From contig NZ_CP037423.1 of NCBI RefSeq assembly GCF_007754155.1, positions 9,730,938 to 9,794,937 of the forward strand: a stretch of DNA of 64,000 nt, written 5' to 3'. The notes beneath the pieces were generated by a model. The model ran no database searches and had not been told where the DNA came from. It saw only the letters and a program-made list of their open reading frames with translations. Each line of letters begins with the position of its first letter. The first letter of the stretch is position 1. Origin of the DNA: Stieleria neptunia. Lineage in GTDB: Bacteria; Planctomycetota; Planctomycetia; Pirellulales; Pirellulaceae. The position numbers were made by a program, and so were the translations under genes. This document shows, piece after piece, positions 27,356-37,160 of the stretch.

Positions 27356-28314
27356 AACGTCTGACATTCCCCGCGGTCGCCGCCATCGTGATCCTGGTCG
27401 GACTGGTCGCCTACAGTGCCGCCTACACGGTCAGCGAAACCGAACAGGTCATCATCACCCAGTTCGGCAAACCGGTCGGTGATCCGATCAGCGATGCCGG
27501 TTTGCACTTCAAACTGCCGCTCATCCAGGAAGTCACGCGTGTCGAAAAACGCATCCTGGAATGGGACGGCCGCCCCAATGAAATGCCCACCAAGGACAAG
27601 ACGTACATCGTCGTCGACACCTTCGGCCGCTGGCGGATCAATGATGCCAAACAGTTCTTCCTGCGTCTCAGAGACGAACGCAGCGCCCAATCGCGATTGG
27701 ACGACATCCTGGGCAGTGAAACCCGCAATGCGATCGCCAAGCACGAATTGATCGAGTTGGTCCGGACCACCAAAGACCGCCAGCCGGTCCGCGACGAGAC
27801 CATCGCCGACGCGCCCGGCAACATCGGAATCCTATATCCGATCAACAAGGGGCGGGCGAAAATCGAGGAAGAAATTTTTCAGCAAGCGGCCAGCAAGGTC
27901 ACCGACTTGGGGATCGAACTGTTGGATGTTCGTTTCAAACGCATCAACTACAACGAGAGCGTCAGAGACCGAATCTATTCACGGATGATCAGCGAACGGC
28001 AGCAAATCGCCGAACGCTTCCGCAGCGAGGGCGCCGGCGAGGCAGCCAAAATCATGGGCCGCAAGGAGAAAGACTTGCTGGAAATCGAATCCCAGGCCTA
28101 CAAGGAAGTCCAAGAAATCCAAGGCGCCGCCGACGCCGAGGCCACGGAAATCTATGCCAAGTCCTACAACCAAAGCCCCGAATCGATCGAGTTCTACGCC
28201 TTCATCAAAACGATGGAGACCTATCAGGAGATGCTCGACGAGGACAGCACGTTGATCCTGAGCACCGACAGCGACATCTTTAAATTCCTGAAACGGATCG
28301 ACGTCAACGAGTAG
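27352..28314 (+). CDS. hflC: HflC, FtsH-associated membrane protease regulator
   Basis: A 320-residue protein with an N-terminal helix (AAIVILVGLVAYSAAYTV) and the band-7 domain: ETEQVIITQFGKPVGDPISDAGLHFKLP, then FKRINYNESVRDRIYSRMISERQQIAERFRSEG, the family signature. EIYAKSYNQSPESIEFYAFIKTMETY completes it. Length is close to the E. coli protein. It is translationally coupled to hflK by the ATGA overlap. A hairpin repeat follows its stop. Confidence 0.94.
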   Translation: MKRLTFPAVAAIVILVGLVAYSAAYTVSETEQVIITQFGKPVGDPISDAGLHFKLPLIQEVTRVEKRILEWDGRPNEMPTKDKTYIVVDTFGRWRINDAKQFFLRLRDERSAQSRLDDILGSETRNAIAKHELIELVRTTKDRQPVRDETIADAPGNIGILYPINKGRAKIEEEIFQQAASKVTDLGIELLDVRFKRINYNESVRDRIYSRMISERQQIAERFRSEGAGEAAKIMGRKEKDLLEIESQAYKEVQEIQGAADAEATEIYAKSYNQSPESIEFYAFIKTMETYQEMLDEDSTLILSTDSDIFKFLKRIDVNE

Positions 28315-28330
28315 CCCCGCGGCATGTGGG

Positions 28331-28438
28331 GCAAAAGATTGGCTGGTCAAAAAATGGGCTGGTCAAAAAATTCGAAGTACCGGGTAAGTCCCCACCGTGG
28401 CACCATCTTCATTTTTTGACCACCCAATTTTTTGACCC
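28331..28438. terminator. Long tandem-unit hairpin between convergent genes
   Basis: The left arm has two tandem units of GGTCAAAAAATGGGCT type. The right arm carries TTTTTTGACCACCCAATTTTTTGACCC, the inverse. The spacer is about 40 bp. It lies between the convergent hflC and ECF sigma stop codons, so it may terminate both. The same unit recurs at 58762-58867. Confidence 0.65.
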
Positions 28439-28458
28439 TCTTCTCGTTCTCCCCGTTC

Positions 28459-29052
28459 TCAACACTCACCATAAACCGCTTTCAGTTTCTCCAGCGCCCG
28501 GATCCACAGCATCCGTGTCGCGGCGTTTGAGCGTCCGATCCGCTGGGCGATCTGATCGTGGGACAGACCGTCGATGTGCCGCAGCGTCAACACCTCGCGA
28601 TAGTCGTTGGGCAGTCGATCAAGAGCCGCGGCCAATTGCAATGTTTGCTCCGCCCGGTCGGCGCGCGAGCGCGGATTCGGTTCCCGGTCAATCGCCAGCT
28701 GTTCGATCCGAATGCTGTCACGGTCCAAGGCGGCTTGCAATTGTTGTTCGCGTCCCTGCCCACGTTTGATCGTACGCAATTGATCGCGGTCGTAACGCAT
28801 CAGCGTGCGTTTCAGGATCGTGCGCAACCAAGCCAACCGTTCGGCTTGCGTCGTGCCACGAAACCCTTCATGTCCGCGCCAGGCGTCGACCAACGTTTGT
28901 TGAACGACATCCGACGGGTCGATGCGACCGCGAAGTGCGGGCGACAACTGGCGTTCGGCGAGCATTTTCAGCCACGGCCGCAGCGGTCCGATCGACCAAG
29001 TCGCTCGCAATGAGTCTTCGCTTTGTGATGCCGGTTCGTCGCCGCCTTTCAC
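28459..29052 (-). CDS. ECF RNA polymerase sigma factor
   Basis: A 197-residue sigma factor. Region 2 is at about 45-110 (LSPALRGRIDPSDVVQQTLVDAWRG, AERLAWLRTILKRTLMRYDRDQLR) and region 4 at about 145-195 (LPNDYREVLTLRHIDGLSHDQIAQRIG, then ATRMLWIRALEKLKA), which supplies the helix-turn-helix for the -35 element. Its ATG overlaps the stop of the giant kinase gene upstream (29049-29052, ATGA). The kinase and the sigma factor are thus probably made together, a typical planctomycete pairing of signalling kinase and ECF sigma factor. Confidence 0.92.
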   Translation of the reverse strand: MKGGDEPASQSEDSLRATWSIGPLRPWLKMLAERQLSPALRGRIDPSDVVQQTLVDAWRGHEGFRGTTQAERLAWLRTILKRTLMRYDRDQLRTIKRGQGREQQLQAALDRDSIRIEQLAIDREPNPRSRADRAEQTLQLAAALDRLPNDYREVLTLRHIDGLSHDQIAQRIGRSNAATRMLWIRALEKLKAVYGEC

Positions 29053-32000
29053 GTCGCCGCTTGCCTCCCCAGCAGTCTACCGATCCGGTGCACTGCCGAA
29101 GCCAGAATTCGCAAGATCCAATAGATTTGTACCACGACGGCAAAGCTAAACAACGCGACACGAGCAATTCCTGCGACGTCGACGGTATGACGCAAATTTT
29201 GCGGGTCGGGACGCAGCAGATAGGCAAACACGACAAGGGCCAAGAAGACGACGGGCGTACCGACCGAAAGCATCAAGCGGATCGAATCTCCCCGGCCGTC
29301 TTGTTTGTCGCGCAATGCGATCAACAATGCCACGCCGCACATCCAAGCGGTGACGCCGTTTAATAGATTGATCAATAGGTTGGGCTCGCGCAACCATGGA
29401 CTTTGCCAGATCACCATCCAAATGCCGACCAGCAACGGCGCCAACAACAACCACGCGAGACTCCAGCGTCGTTCTGCCAGCGTCCGTTTTAGATACCAAA
29501 GCGGCAGGATCAACAAGATACCCAACGCGAGCCCGCCGCGAAGCAGATTAAGCCCCCATTGCCCCAGCGTGATGTCCCCTCCGATCGAAGCGAACAAGGG
29601 CCGCATGCGACGCGGATCAAATTCTCGATGCGTCGTCACCACGACGGCTTCGTGAGGTGCTGTGAAATGGAGGTCTTGAAATGCGATCCCATCGAGCGTT
29701 GGAGAAACCATTCGAGTGTGCGTCTCATCGTACCGGCAAACGAGCGGTACGTTTGAGGGTGATTCTGGATCGCTACTCGTTTCGGTCAAAATCTGCTGTC
29801 GCGACCAATCGATCGCGACGAGACGGTTTTGGTCGAGATGCAGCCAACTGATCGGCACATTGTGATCCCATTTCCAGTAGACCCGTTGGATGCCGTTGGC
29901 ATCGGGAATGGTGATCCGGCATCGCGGATCAGCCTGCAGCATCGGGTAGCAGCGGATGACAAGTGACGGGCGGCGATCAGACGTGGGTGTCGATTCGTCC
30001 TGCGGCGGAGTGACACGGTCCATCACGACGCGTTCTTTGACGCCGTCATTGTCGATGTCAAAAAACCACATGCCGACCACATAAAAATTCTCCGCCGTTT
30101 CGTTGAACTGCCGAATGCTTTGGAATTGCTTGCCGCTCAGGTCGAAGATCTGACAGCTCGCTTTCCCGTTCGCTTCGCGGCTCAGGGCGAGCATCGGGGC
30201 GCCGTCCGAACTCGTCGCATCGGCGATGGCCAGGTAACGGCTCGCGTAGGCACCATCAACGAAAACGAGGGACTCCGCGTTCTCCGGCTCGATCGAGTCA
30301 ACGAGTTTACCGTCGGGCCCACAGAGCACCAATTTTCGCAACGTGTTCTCTGCGGATGTGGCGCCCAAGTAAACGACGTGTGTTTGGCCATCGATGGCAA
30401 CCAATGCAAACGGAATCCAATAATCGCTTCGAGTCGGTCGCTGATAGACCGAACGTTCCCAAAGCATCTCGCCGTTGGAACCATCCCAGGCGGCGAGAAA
30501 CAGTTGGTCGTCGTGCGAGTGGGGACCGACAATGTCCTGCACGCCGTCGCCGTTGACGTCCGCAAACTTGAGATGGTCGTAACCGGTGGGAGTGTTGATG
30601 CGGGACGCTCCGAACAGAAAGGGGTGCGACCAACGGATCTCGCCGGTCGTTCGACTGATCAGCGACATTTGAAACGCATTGACCGGTTGCACCAGCACGC
30701 CAGCCGGTGTGCGGCGGGCGAGTCGGCCATCGCCAACGATCAGAATTGATTTTCTATCATCAAGCGACTCCACCAGGATGACTCGGCCCCCCACGTCGTC
30801 CTGCAAGCGGCATAATTCAGCGCCCGTTTCCCCATCGACTAGTCGCGACGGCGATTCGTTTCCGGTTTGATCCTGAACCAGAAAATCAACGCGTCCGTCA
30901 TGATGTTTGATGGGTATCCAGGTGCCGCCGTCGGCGCGATCGCTGTTCCATACCGTCTGACCAGAGACGGCATCGATGACGCTGGTGCGGGTCGGCTGAA
31001 ACCCAGACGCGGCAATCAGGGGTCGGCCCGATGCACCGGCCCACGATGCCAGCAAGGTGGTCTCGCCCAAACGGATCAGCGGCGACGACTGGGACCGCAA
31101 CAGGACCAGGTGATCTTCACCGACGCCGAAGGGACCACCGCGGCGGCGGTAGACGCGCACCGGTGACGTCGAATCGGTGGGACTGGGACAGACATCCAGC
31201 CCCGCGGCGATGGCGACGGGCGTCGGACGGCTGGGGTGAAAACGAATGACCGTTGACTCCAGCATCACGTCCAAGCTGCGGTCACCGGTGACAAAATCAA
31301 TTTCGATCGTACCCGATGGCGTCTCGGGAAATCCGCTACGAATCGCGTCGATCTGGGCGACGCGAATTTGGTCGCCGAACACAGGAATCCGATGCCTTGC
31401 CCAGCCCAAGACCTTGCCTGATTTTCCCGAGATCCAATCGACGTAAACGTAAGCCGTTGGATCGGGAAGGTCTGCCGCTGCTTGCCTTGATCCCTCTGCC
31501 GCGATGACGGCCGTGGCGATGTCACTGCACCCGTCATCATTGATGTCATCGGTCACGGTGATTCGGCACAGGCCATCGTCAACGGATCGCAACGCCGTGT
31601 AGGGCGTCGGGTCCGTCCAAATCGGCATGCCCGTCGCGGCGTCTAACAATTGCACACCCAAATCGACGCCGTTGCGGTATCCGCTGCGGGGCACGATGAG
31701 TTCGTCCGCTCCGTCGCCATTGATGTCGGTGACGTAGGGCCAATCGGCGTGGTTGCGGTCGATCGAATTCCGCCACTGGACATGATCCATTTGCCGACTC
31801 CATTGCTGCACGCCACTTAAGTCATAGGCGGAGATCTCCGTGCCGCTGAATCGAGCCGTCTTATTCCGAGATTCTTGGTGATCGTGAAAGATCAATCTTG
31901 CATCACCGCGCGGGTTGGCAATTCGGGGCGCTCGGGCGGGCATGAATGGCAACGTGATCGTCACCGCGGACGCGGGTGTTTGATCCCAATCGATGAGATG

Positions 32001-34358
32001 ACATTGGTCTCCGATCAACAGGACGACGTGCAGCGAGTCGTCGTGACGCAGGACTTGGGGCGGGCTGGGGACCGGGACGCGTATCGGGGTTCCATTGCGT
32101 GTATGCCTGGTAAAAAAATCACCTAACTGACGATGCCCCGCGCGAAACGCCGAGTCCGCGCTGAACGACAGACCGCTGAACGATCGATACTGGTGTTTGT
32201 CGGGATGAAAAATGGCGTCGGCCGGCCAGAATCCGTTGGCGGGTGTCTTCACCACTTGATGATGCCGCCGGATCACAGCACCGGTTTTTCCACTGACGAC
32301 GGCCAAGCAGACATCCGTCTGAACAGCGATTCGATAGTGCACGAACATGACGAACAGGTCGCTGATTCCGTCGTCGTCTCGATCGCCGACATCCTGCAGA
32401 TCGAAGATGCCCGGGAATCGGAGTCTGGCGCGAGGGTTGTACGGATTCGGCAACGTCGATTTGCTGGGCAGGTTGGCAAAGGCGTAGGACCGCGACCACA
32501 AGATGTTTCCGCGATGATCGACCGCCAACAAGGCTTGTTGATCCGTTGCGACGACCAGCGTGTCGGTTCGTTGATCGCCGTCCAGGTCGATCGGAGTGCG
32601 CAGTGCAGCAACGCCTTGCGTCAACAGCGGTTGGTCGTCGATGTGACGATGCCCGGGATCAAAATTTGCGGGCGGTTGTGTGTCGGCAAAATTGACGGGG
32701 ATTGTCTCGGTTTCGTCTGCGTTTGATCCATCGAGATCGGTCAGCGTGGTGTCGATGGAATGGACGTCGAGTTCCCACTGTCGGTCGGCGTCCCATGTCA
32801 CGCGTTTCAGCACGCCGTCGCGTCGCCACAGGATCGCCGGAGTCGATTCATCGGAGACGGTCACGACCGCTGCATCGTTGATCGAAATCTGCTTGGACGG
32901 GTCAGGCCGGCTCGTGATTCGATACTCGCTGGGCATGCCTCGGGTGATCGGCAACCGTAGCGTCTGACTCCATCGGCCCGTCGGTGCAACCATCATGTCA
33001 TAGTCACCGGCGATTCGCTGTCGATGGTTTTGCATCGGAAGCGTCACTTCCATTGTCGCATCCGACAAGGCCGATTCACCGACCGGAACGATGGTCGCTT
33101 CGTAGGGTCCACCGCCGGCGCGAACGCGAAACGATCCCAGTTGACGTTCACGCCACTGATCGATTCCAGACAGTAGTGCGGCAATCAACACCGCCGTGAC
33201 CGCCATCGCGGCGGCGACGACTCGGACACGCGATTGATGTTTGCGAGTCCAACGTGCCGCTTTTTCCAAGGTCGAAAGCGGGCGGGCGTGGATCGGATGA
33301 TCGTCACGAACGGCACGCAAGTCGTCCGCAAACTGTGCGGCGGATTGATAGCGGCGGCATGCGTCTTTCTCCATCGTCTTGTGCAGGACGACCTCCAAAT
33401 CGCGAGGCAGATCGGAGCGAAGGGTGCGCAAGGCGGGTGGGTCTTCATTCCGGATCTTGGTGATCAACGACAACGGATCGTCGCCTTCAAACGGCGGCCG
33501 CGTGGTCGCCATCTCGTACAGCGTCGCGCCGAGAGAATAGATGTCGCTGCGATGATCCACGTCGGTGGAACGCAGGTCCGCTTGCTCGGGACTCATGTAC
33601 CGCGGCGTGCCCAGGATCGCGCCGGTGACCGTCGCGCCGGCATCGACCAGTCGCCGGGCCAAACCGAAATCCGTCAACCATACGCGGTCTTCCTGATCCA
33701 AAATCAAGTTGGCCGGTTTGACATCACGATGGACCACGTCACGCTCATGCGCGTGGCAGAGGGCATCGGCGGCTTGGATTCCGACGTCGAGAATCGCATC
33801 GAGTGGCGGCGGCGTCTGCTCTCGTCGGAAGCGTCCGATCCGCGCGGCCAGACTCTCGCCGTCGATCCGCTGCATCGCATACCAACTCGTGTCGCCTTCG
33901 CGTCCGGTCGCGTAAACCGGAACGATATTGGTGTGATGGAGCGCGCCCGCCGTTTCGGCTTCGCGACGGAACCGGTCGAGCGCCTGGGGGTCGACGATCC
34001 CGAACCGCATCACCTTGAGGGCGACGATTCGATCGAGCGATTTTTCGCGGGCTTCGTAGACGACGCCCATGCCGCCGCGGCCGAGTTCGGAGAGAATTTC
34101 GAAATCACCGATCGACTCGGGAAGCACGGGCTCGGCCGGCAGATCAAATCCGCCGGTTTCCGCACCGCCGAACAACTCCGCCGCGCGTAGGCACTCGGCC
34201 AATCGCTCGGCGTATTCGGGGTGCTCGCGGAGCCATTGGTCGCGATCGACGGCCCGACCCTGCTCGCGCTCTCTGAGGTATTGATCCAGCAGATCAGCGA
34301 TTTCGGCGTCGATCGTCGATCCGGGGTGGTTATTCGTCTGGCGTGGCGTGTCGGTCAT
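29049..34358 (-). CDS. Receptor Ser/Thr kinase, large FG-GAP-like exterior and C-terminal membrane helices
   Basis: With the ATG at 34358 the protein has 1769 residues; the extension to 34532 enters a hairpin repeat and is rejected. The kinase domain (about 84-360) has GRGGMGVVY, Lys115, HRDVKPAN (210-217), DFG (230-232) and the APE equivalent MSPEQ. A membrane helix lies near 380-397. The exterior contains many VDINGDGADEL-like motifs (DIDLDGDQRTDTL, DVGDRDDDGISDLF, DINDDGCSDIAT) that fit FG-GAP or VCBS beta-propeller repeats. About five membrane helices close the protein after residue 1600. It likely senses something outside and phosphorylates partners inside. The ECF sigma gene overlaps its stop. 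Confidence 0.93.
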   Translation of the reverse strand: MTDTPRQTNNHPGSTIDAEIADLLDQYLREREQGRAVDRDQWLREHPEYAERLAECLRAAELFGGAETGGFDLPAEPVLPESIGDFEILSELGRGGMGVVYEAREKSLDRIVALKVMRFGIVDPQALDRFRREAETAGALHHTNIVPVYATGREGDTSWYAMQRIDGESLAARIGRFRREQTPPPLDAILDVGIQAADALCHAHERDVVHRDVKPANLILDQEDRVWLTDFGLARRLVDAGATVTGAILGTPRYMSPEQADLRSTDVDHRSDIYSLGATLYEMATTRPPFEGDDPLSLITKIRNEDPPALRTLRSDLPRDLEVVLHKTMEKDACRRYQSAAQFADDLRAVRDDHPIHARPLSTLEKAARWTRKHQSRVRVVAAAMAVTAVLIAALLSGIDQWRERQLGSFRVRAGGGPYEATIVPVGESALSDATMEVTLPMQNHRQRIAGDYDMMVAPTGRWSQTLRLPITRGMPSEYRITSRPDPSKQISINDAAVVTVSDESTPAILWRRDGVLKRVTWDADRQWELDVHSIDTTLTDLDGSNADETETIPVNFADTQPPANFDPGHRHIDDQPLLTQGVAALRTPIDLDGDQRTDTLVVATDQQALLAVDHRGNILWSRSYAFANLPSKSTLPNPYNPRARLRFPGIFDLQDVGDRDDDGISDLFVMFVHYRIAVQTDVCLAVVSGKTGAVIRRHHQVVKTPANGFWPADAIFHPDKHQYRSFSGLSFSADSAFRAGHRQLGDFFTRHTRNGTPIRVPVPSPPQVLRHDDSLHVVLLIGDQCHLIDWDQTPASAVTITLPFMPARAPRIANPRGDARLIFHDHQESRNKTARFSGTEISAYDLSGVQQWSRQMDHVQWRNSIDRNHADWPYVTDINGDGADELIVPRSGYRNGVDLGVQLLDAATGMPIWTDPTPYTALRSVDDGLCRITVTDDINDDGCSDIATAVIAAEGSRQAAADLPDPTAYVYVDWISGKSGKVLGWARHRIPVFGDQIRVAQIDAIRSGFPETPSGTIEIDFVTGDRSLDVMLESTVIRFHPSRPTPVAIAAGLDVCPSPTDSTSPVRVYRRRGGPFGVGEDHLVLLRSQSSPLIRLGETTLLASWAGASGRPLIAASGFQPTRTSVIDAVSGQTVWNSDRADGGTWIPIKHHDGRVDFLVQDQTGNESPSRLVDGETGAELCRLQDDVGGRVILVESLDDRKSILIVGDGRLARRTPAGVLVQPVNAFQMSLISRTTGEIRWSHPFLFGASRINTPTGYDHLKFADVNGDGVQDIVGPHSHDDQLFLAAWDGSNGEMLWERSVYQRPTRSDYWIPFALVAIDGQTHVVYLGATSAENTLRKLVLCGPDGKLVDSIEPENAESLVFVDGAYASRYLAIADATSSDGAPMLALSREANGKASCQIFDLSGKQFQSIRQFNETAENFYVVGMWFFDIDNDGVKERVVMDRVTPPQDESTPTSDRRPSLVIRCYPMLQADPRCRITIPDANGIQRVYWKWDHNVPISWLHLDQNRLVAIDWSRQQILTETSSDPESPSNVPLVCRYDETHTRMVSPTLDGIAFQDLHFTAPHEAVVVTTHREFDPRRMRPLFASIGGDITLGQWGLNLLRGGLALGILLILPLWYLKRTLAERRWSLAWLLLAPLLVGIWMVIWQSPWLREPNLLINLLNGVTAWMCGVALLIALRDKQDGRGDSIRLMLSVGTPVVFLALVVFAYLLRPDPQNLRHTVDVAGIARVALFSFAVVVQIYWILRILASAVHRIGRLLGRQAAT

Positions 34359-34450
34359 TTCAATCGTCGAATCGTACTTGAAAGTGCAGGTCCTTGTAGC
34401 GAAGAGACGATCCCGGGGGTGGCGCAACGGTCGATTTTGCAGAGGGCAGT

Positions 34451-34564
34451 TGGCAGAAAGATGGGGGGCAGAAAAATAGACAGGAAAATGGGTGACAGGA
34501 AAATGTTCCGGGCCCGATTTTGGCACGATCAATCATTTTCTTGTCAACAATTTTCTTGTCTGCC
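34451..34564. repeat. Long tandem-unit hairpin upstream of receptor kinase gene
   Basis: The left arm has units GGCAGAAAGATGGG, GGCAGAAAAATA, GACAGGAAAATGGGT and GACAGGAAAATG. The right arm has CATTTTCTTGTCAACAATTTTCTTGTCTGCC, the inverse. It shares the layout of the repeats at 28331 and 58762 but has different unit letters, paired on both arms. It lies between the two kinase genes, 92 bp before the start of the giant kinase gene. Confidence 0.65.
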
Positions 34565-34591
34565 TTCGACCGAACGCCTTGGTACTGCTTG

Positions 34592-37126
34592 CTAGTCTGC
34601 TGTCCGCAGTGCGTCGAGTTGTTTTTTTGCGGCCAGAGCGTACTTGTGTTTGGCGCCGCGCTCGCTGCTGATCAGTTCGATGGTTTCTTCGAGATATTGC
34701 TCAGCCTCCTCAACACGTCCCAGACCGATCAGGGCCTTGGCCATCAGGGATCGCGCCTCGCAGATGGGTCCCGCCGCCGGCAAATACTCTTGGGCGTGTC
34801 GATCCAGACTTTCGCCGAGCAACTCCAACAACTCGTCGTATCGCTCCGCTTCGTCCATCACACGCGACATTTTTCGCATCGCCGACAAGGTCAGCGGATG
34901 CCGCGGTCCGTAATATTGTTCGCGGACTTCGAACGACTGACGCAGATAGTGAAGCGACGCGTCGTATCGCTCGGCCGATTGGAACATTTGTCCCAACTGA
35001 ATCATCGCGAGGTCGCTTTCGTACGTGGAAGCTTGTGGGTCGCCGAGCACGTCCAGGTAGATAGCTTCGGCGGAATCCCACTGGCCTTTCATTCGATCGA
35101 CGTCCGCCAGATTCACCAACAACGCCGGTCGGGAGTATTGTTCCGGATGGGGTGAGGCATCGATTTGACGCAAGGCGGCTCGAAACAGTTCGGCGGCTTG
35201 GTCAAGTTCGTTCATCTCGATCAGCACCGTGCCCAAGTTGTTCATCGCGGCGATCGTTCGTTCGTGAGATTCACCGAGCAGTTCTCGCGTCCGCGTGAGC
35301 ACTTCGGTTCTCAATCGTTTTGATTCTGCGAAGTCGCCCTCGTCGCCGCGTGAACGCAACACGCCGGCAAGCCGGTCTTTGGTCTCCAGGACTTCGAGTT
35401 CGTTGTAGGAGTTGGCATCTTCAAATGCCGCCAATGCGAGTCGATATTGCCGTTCTGCGATGTCGGGCTCGCCAAGCCAACGATAGGATTCCCCTAGTGT
35501 TCTGCGGATGGATCCTTCGACATGCGGCCGGCCGGTAAACTTGCCATCCAGTACCGGCAGGGCATGATCGATCACTTCTCGCAGCGTCACGTCGTGGCCG
35601 AGACGCTCTGGTAAACTTGAGGTCAGAATTTCGTCGAGAAACTCGTTGACCTCCGTCGTCGCCTCCGCTTCCTGTTCCGCGATGTCACGCGCCATCGATT
35701 CGGCTGCGGCAGCCCGCTTTGCTTTGATCCACTGATCGCTGACGATAACCGACGACAAGATCGCGACGGCCGCCAACGCACCGGTCAATCCGACGATCCA
35801 TCGCTGCCGTTTGCGTGATTCGATCATGCGAACTTCCGAACGAGAGCGTTCGATTTCCGCTTGGCGTATTCGGTGCTGCAAGCCCGCGAGATAGTCTTGC
35901 GTGACCCCTGCGACCTCCGCCGCATCGACAGGCCGGCCGGCCGGGTCGGGATTCAAACAGCGACGACAAAGGAGAATCAGGGTGTCGTCCCCTCGCAGTT
36001 GGTCGAGATGACGCATCGCGTCGACCAATTCACCACGACGGGTTCGCTCGATGGTTTCGTCACGTGAGACGCCCTGAAAAAGCGTTTGACCGGTGAGTAT
36101 TTGAAACAGGATCGCTCCCAGGCCAAACACATCGACGCGGGCATCGATGCAATCGACATCGCCGCGCGCTTGCTCGGGCGCCATGTAGCCCGGCGTCCCG
36201 ACAATATCACCCGCCGTGGTCAAATCGCTGCCGTGCGGTGTCTCGCCAGATGACGGGTCTTGCGTGACCGCCGATCGATCCGTCTCGACAGCGCTGCGTG
36301 TCGGCTCGGTCGCAACGTCTTGATCCGATTCGGAATCGCCGCCCAACCGTTTTGCCAATCCCCAGTCCATGACCTGAATTTCACCGAATCGGCCGACCAT
36401 GATGTTGTGCGGTTTCAAATCCCGGTGAATGACGCCTTGCGAATGGGCATACGCGATCGTCTGCGAGACGTTTTCGAAGATCCCGATCAAGTCCCCCAAG
36501 TCGTCGCGCTGTGCTTGTCGCGATTTTAGGATTTGCTGCAACGTTTGACCCTCGACCAATTTCATCGAGAAGAAGGGCGTGCCATCTTCGAGCGTCCCGT
36601 GATCATAGACCGGTGGAATGCCGGGGTGCTGCAACGTTCCGGTCAGCAGGCCTTCGCGATGAAAGCGATCGATTGCTGATTGGTGTGCTTGGAATTGGCG
36701 TTTGAGCGTTTTGAGCGCCAGGGGGCGTTGGCCAAAGGTGTCATCGACTCGGTAGACGTCGCCGATCCCGCCACTGCCGATCAACTCGCCGACCTGATAG
36801 CGCGGCGAGGTGGGTTTCGCTGAGTCGTCGACCAAGTTCTGAAAGTTTGTGTTCAAAAACGTCGACGGAACGGCCTCCAAGAGCGACCGGTTCAGCTCTG
36901 TGAATCCCGTGTAGTCGGACAGTTGACACGATTGGCCCGCGCGGCGCCGCAATTCCATATCCAATCCGATCAATTCACGCAGCAATGCGGTTCGCTGCTC
37001 GCCGGAAAATCCTTGACAGAACACTTCAATGTCGCGCTCGCTCGGATCGGCATTTTCGAATCGCGTGCAGACGTCTTCGATCGCGCGAAGTGCTTCAACG
37101 TCGTCGAGAGGTGAATCGGGGCTCAT
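34592..37126 (-). CDS. Receptor Ser/Thr kinase with TPR exterior
   Basis: An 844-residue kinase. An N-terminal helical region (1-108) precedes the kinase domain (about 110-410): GSGGIGDVY, Lys139, HRDLKPHN (234-241). The metal-binding loop is DWG (254-256) instead of DFG. The activation segment is extended by about 45 residues rich in Asp/Ser/Thr/Glu. A membrane helix at about 441-463 follows an Arg/Glu-rich linker. The outer part has tetratricopeptide-like repeats to the C-terminus (HERTIAAMNNLGTVLIEMNELDQA, RPALLVNLADVDRMKGQWDSA). A remnant of an ECF sigma gene lies 35 bp upstream. Confidence 0.92.
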   Translation of the reverse strand: MSPDSPLDDVEALRAIEDVCTRFENADPSERDIEVFCQGFSGEQRTALLRELIGLDMELRRRAGQSCQLSDYTGFTELNRSLLEAVPSTFLNTNFQNLVDDSAKPTSPRYQVGELIGSGGIGDVYRVDDTFGQRPLALKTLKRQFQAHQSAIDRFHREGLLTGTLQHPGIPPVYDHGTLEDGTPFFSMKLVEGQTLQQILKSRQAQRDDLGDLIGIFENVSQTIAYAHSQGVIHRDLKPHNIMVGRFGEIQVMDWGLAKRLGGDSESDQDVATEPTRSAVETDRSAVTQDPSSGETPHGSDLTTAGDIVGTPGYMAPEQARGDVDCIDARVDVFGLGAILFQILTGQTLFQGVSRDETIERTRRGELVDAMRHLDQLRGDDTLILLCRRCLNPDPAGRPVDAAEVAGVTQDYLAGLQHRIRQAEIERSRSEVRMIESRKRQRWIVGLTGALAAVAILSSVIVSDQWIKAKRAAAAESMARDIAEQEAEATTEVNEFLDEILTSSLPERLGHDVTLREVIDHALPVLDGKFTGRPHVEGSIRRTLGESYRWLGEPDIAERQYRLALAAFEDANSYNELEVLETKDRLAGVLRSRGDEGDFAESKRLRTEVLTRTRELLGESHERTIAAMNNLGTVLIEMNELDQAAELFRAALRQIDASPHPEQYSRPALLVNLADVDRMKGQWDSAEAIYLDVLGDPQASTYESDLAMIQLGQMFQSAERYDASLHYLRQSFEVREQYYGPRHPLTLSAMRKMSRVMDEAERYDELLELLGESLDRHAQEYLPAAGPICEARSLMAKALIGLGRVEEAEQYLEETIELISSERGAKHKYALAAKKQLDALRTAD

Positions 37127-37160
37127 GCTTCGCCGTGATGATGATGTTTGATCCGGCTGA

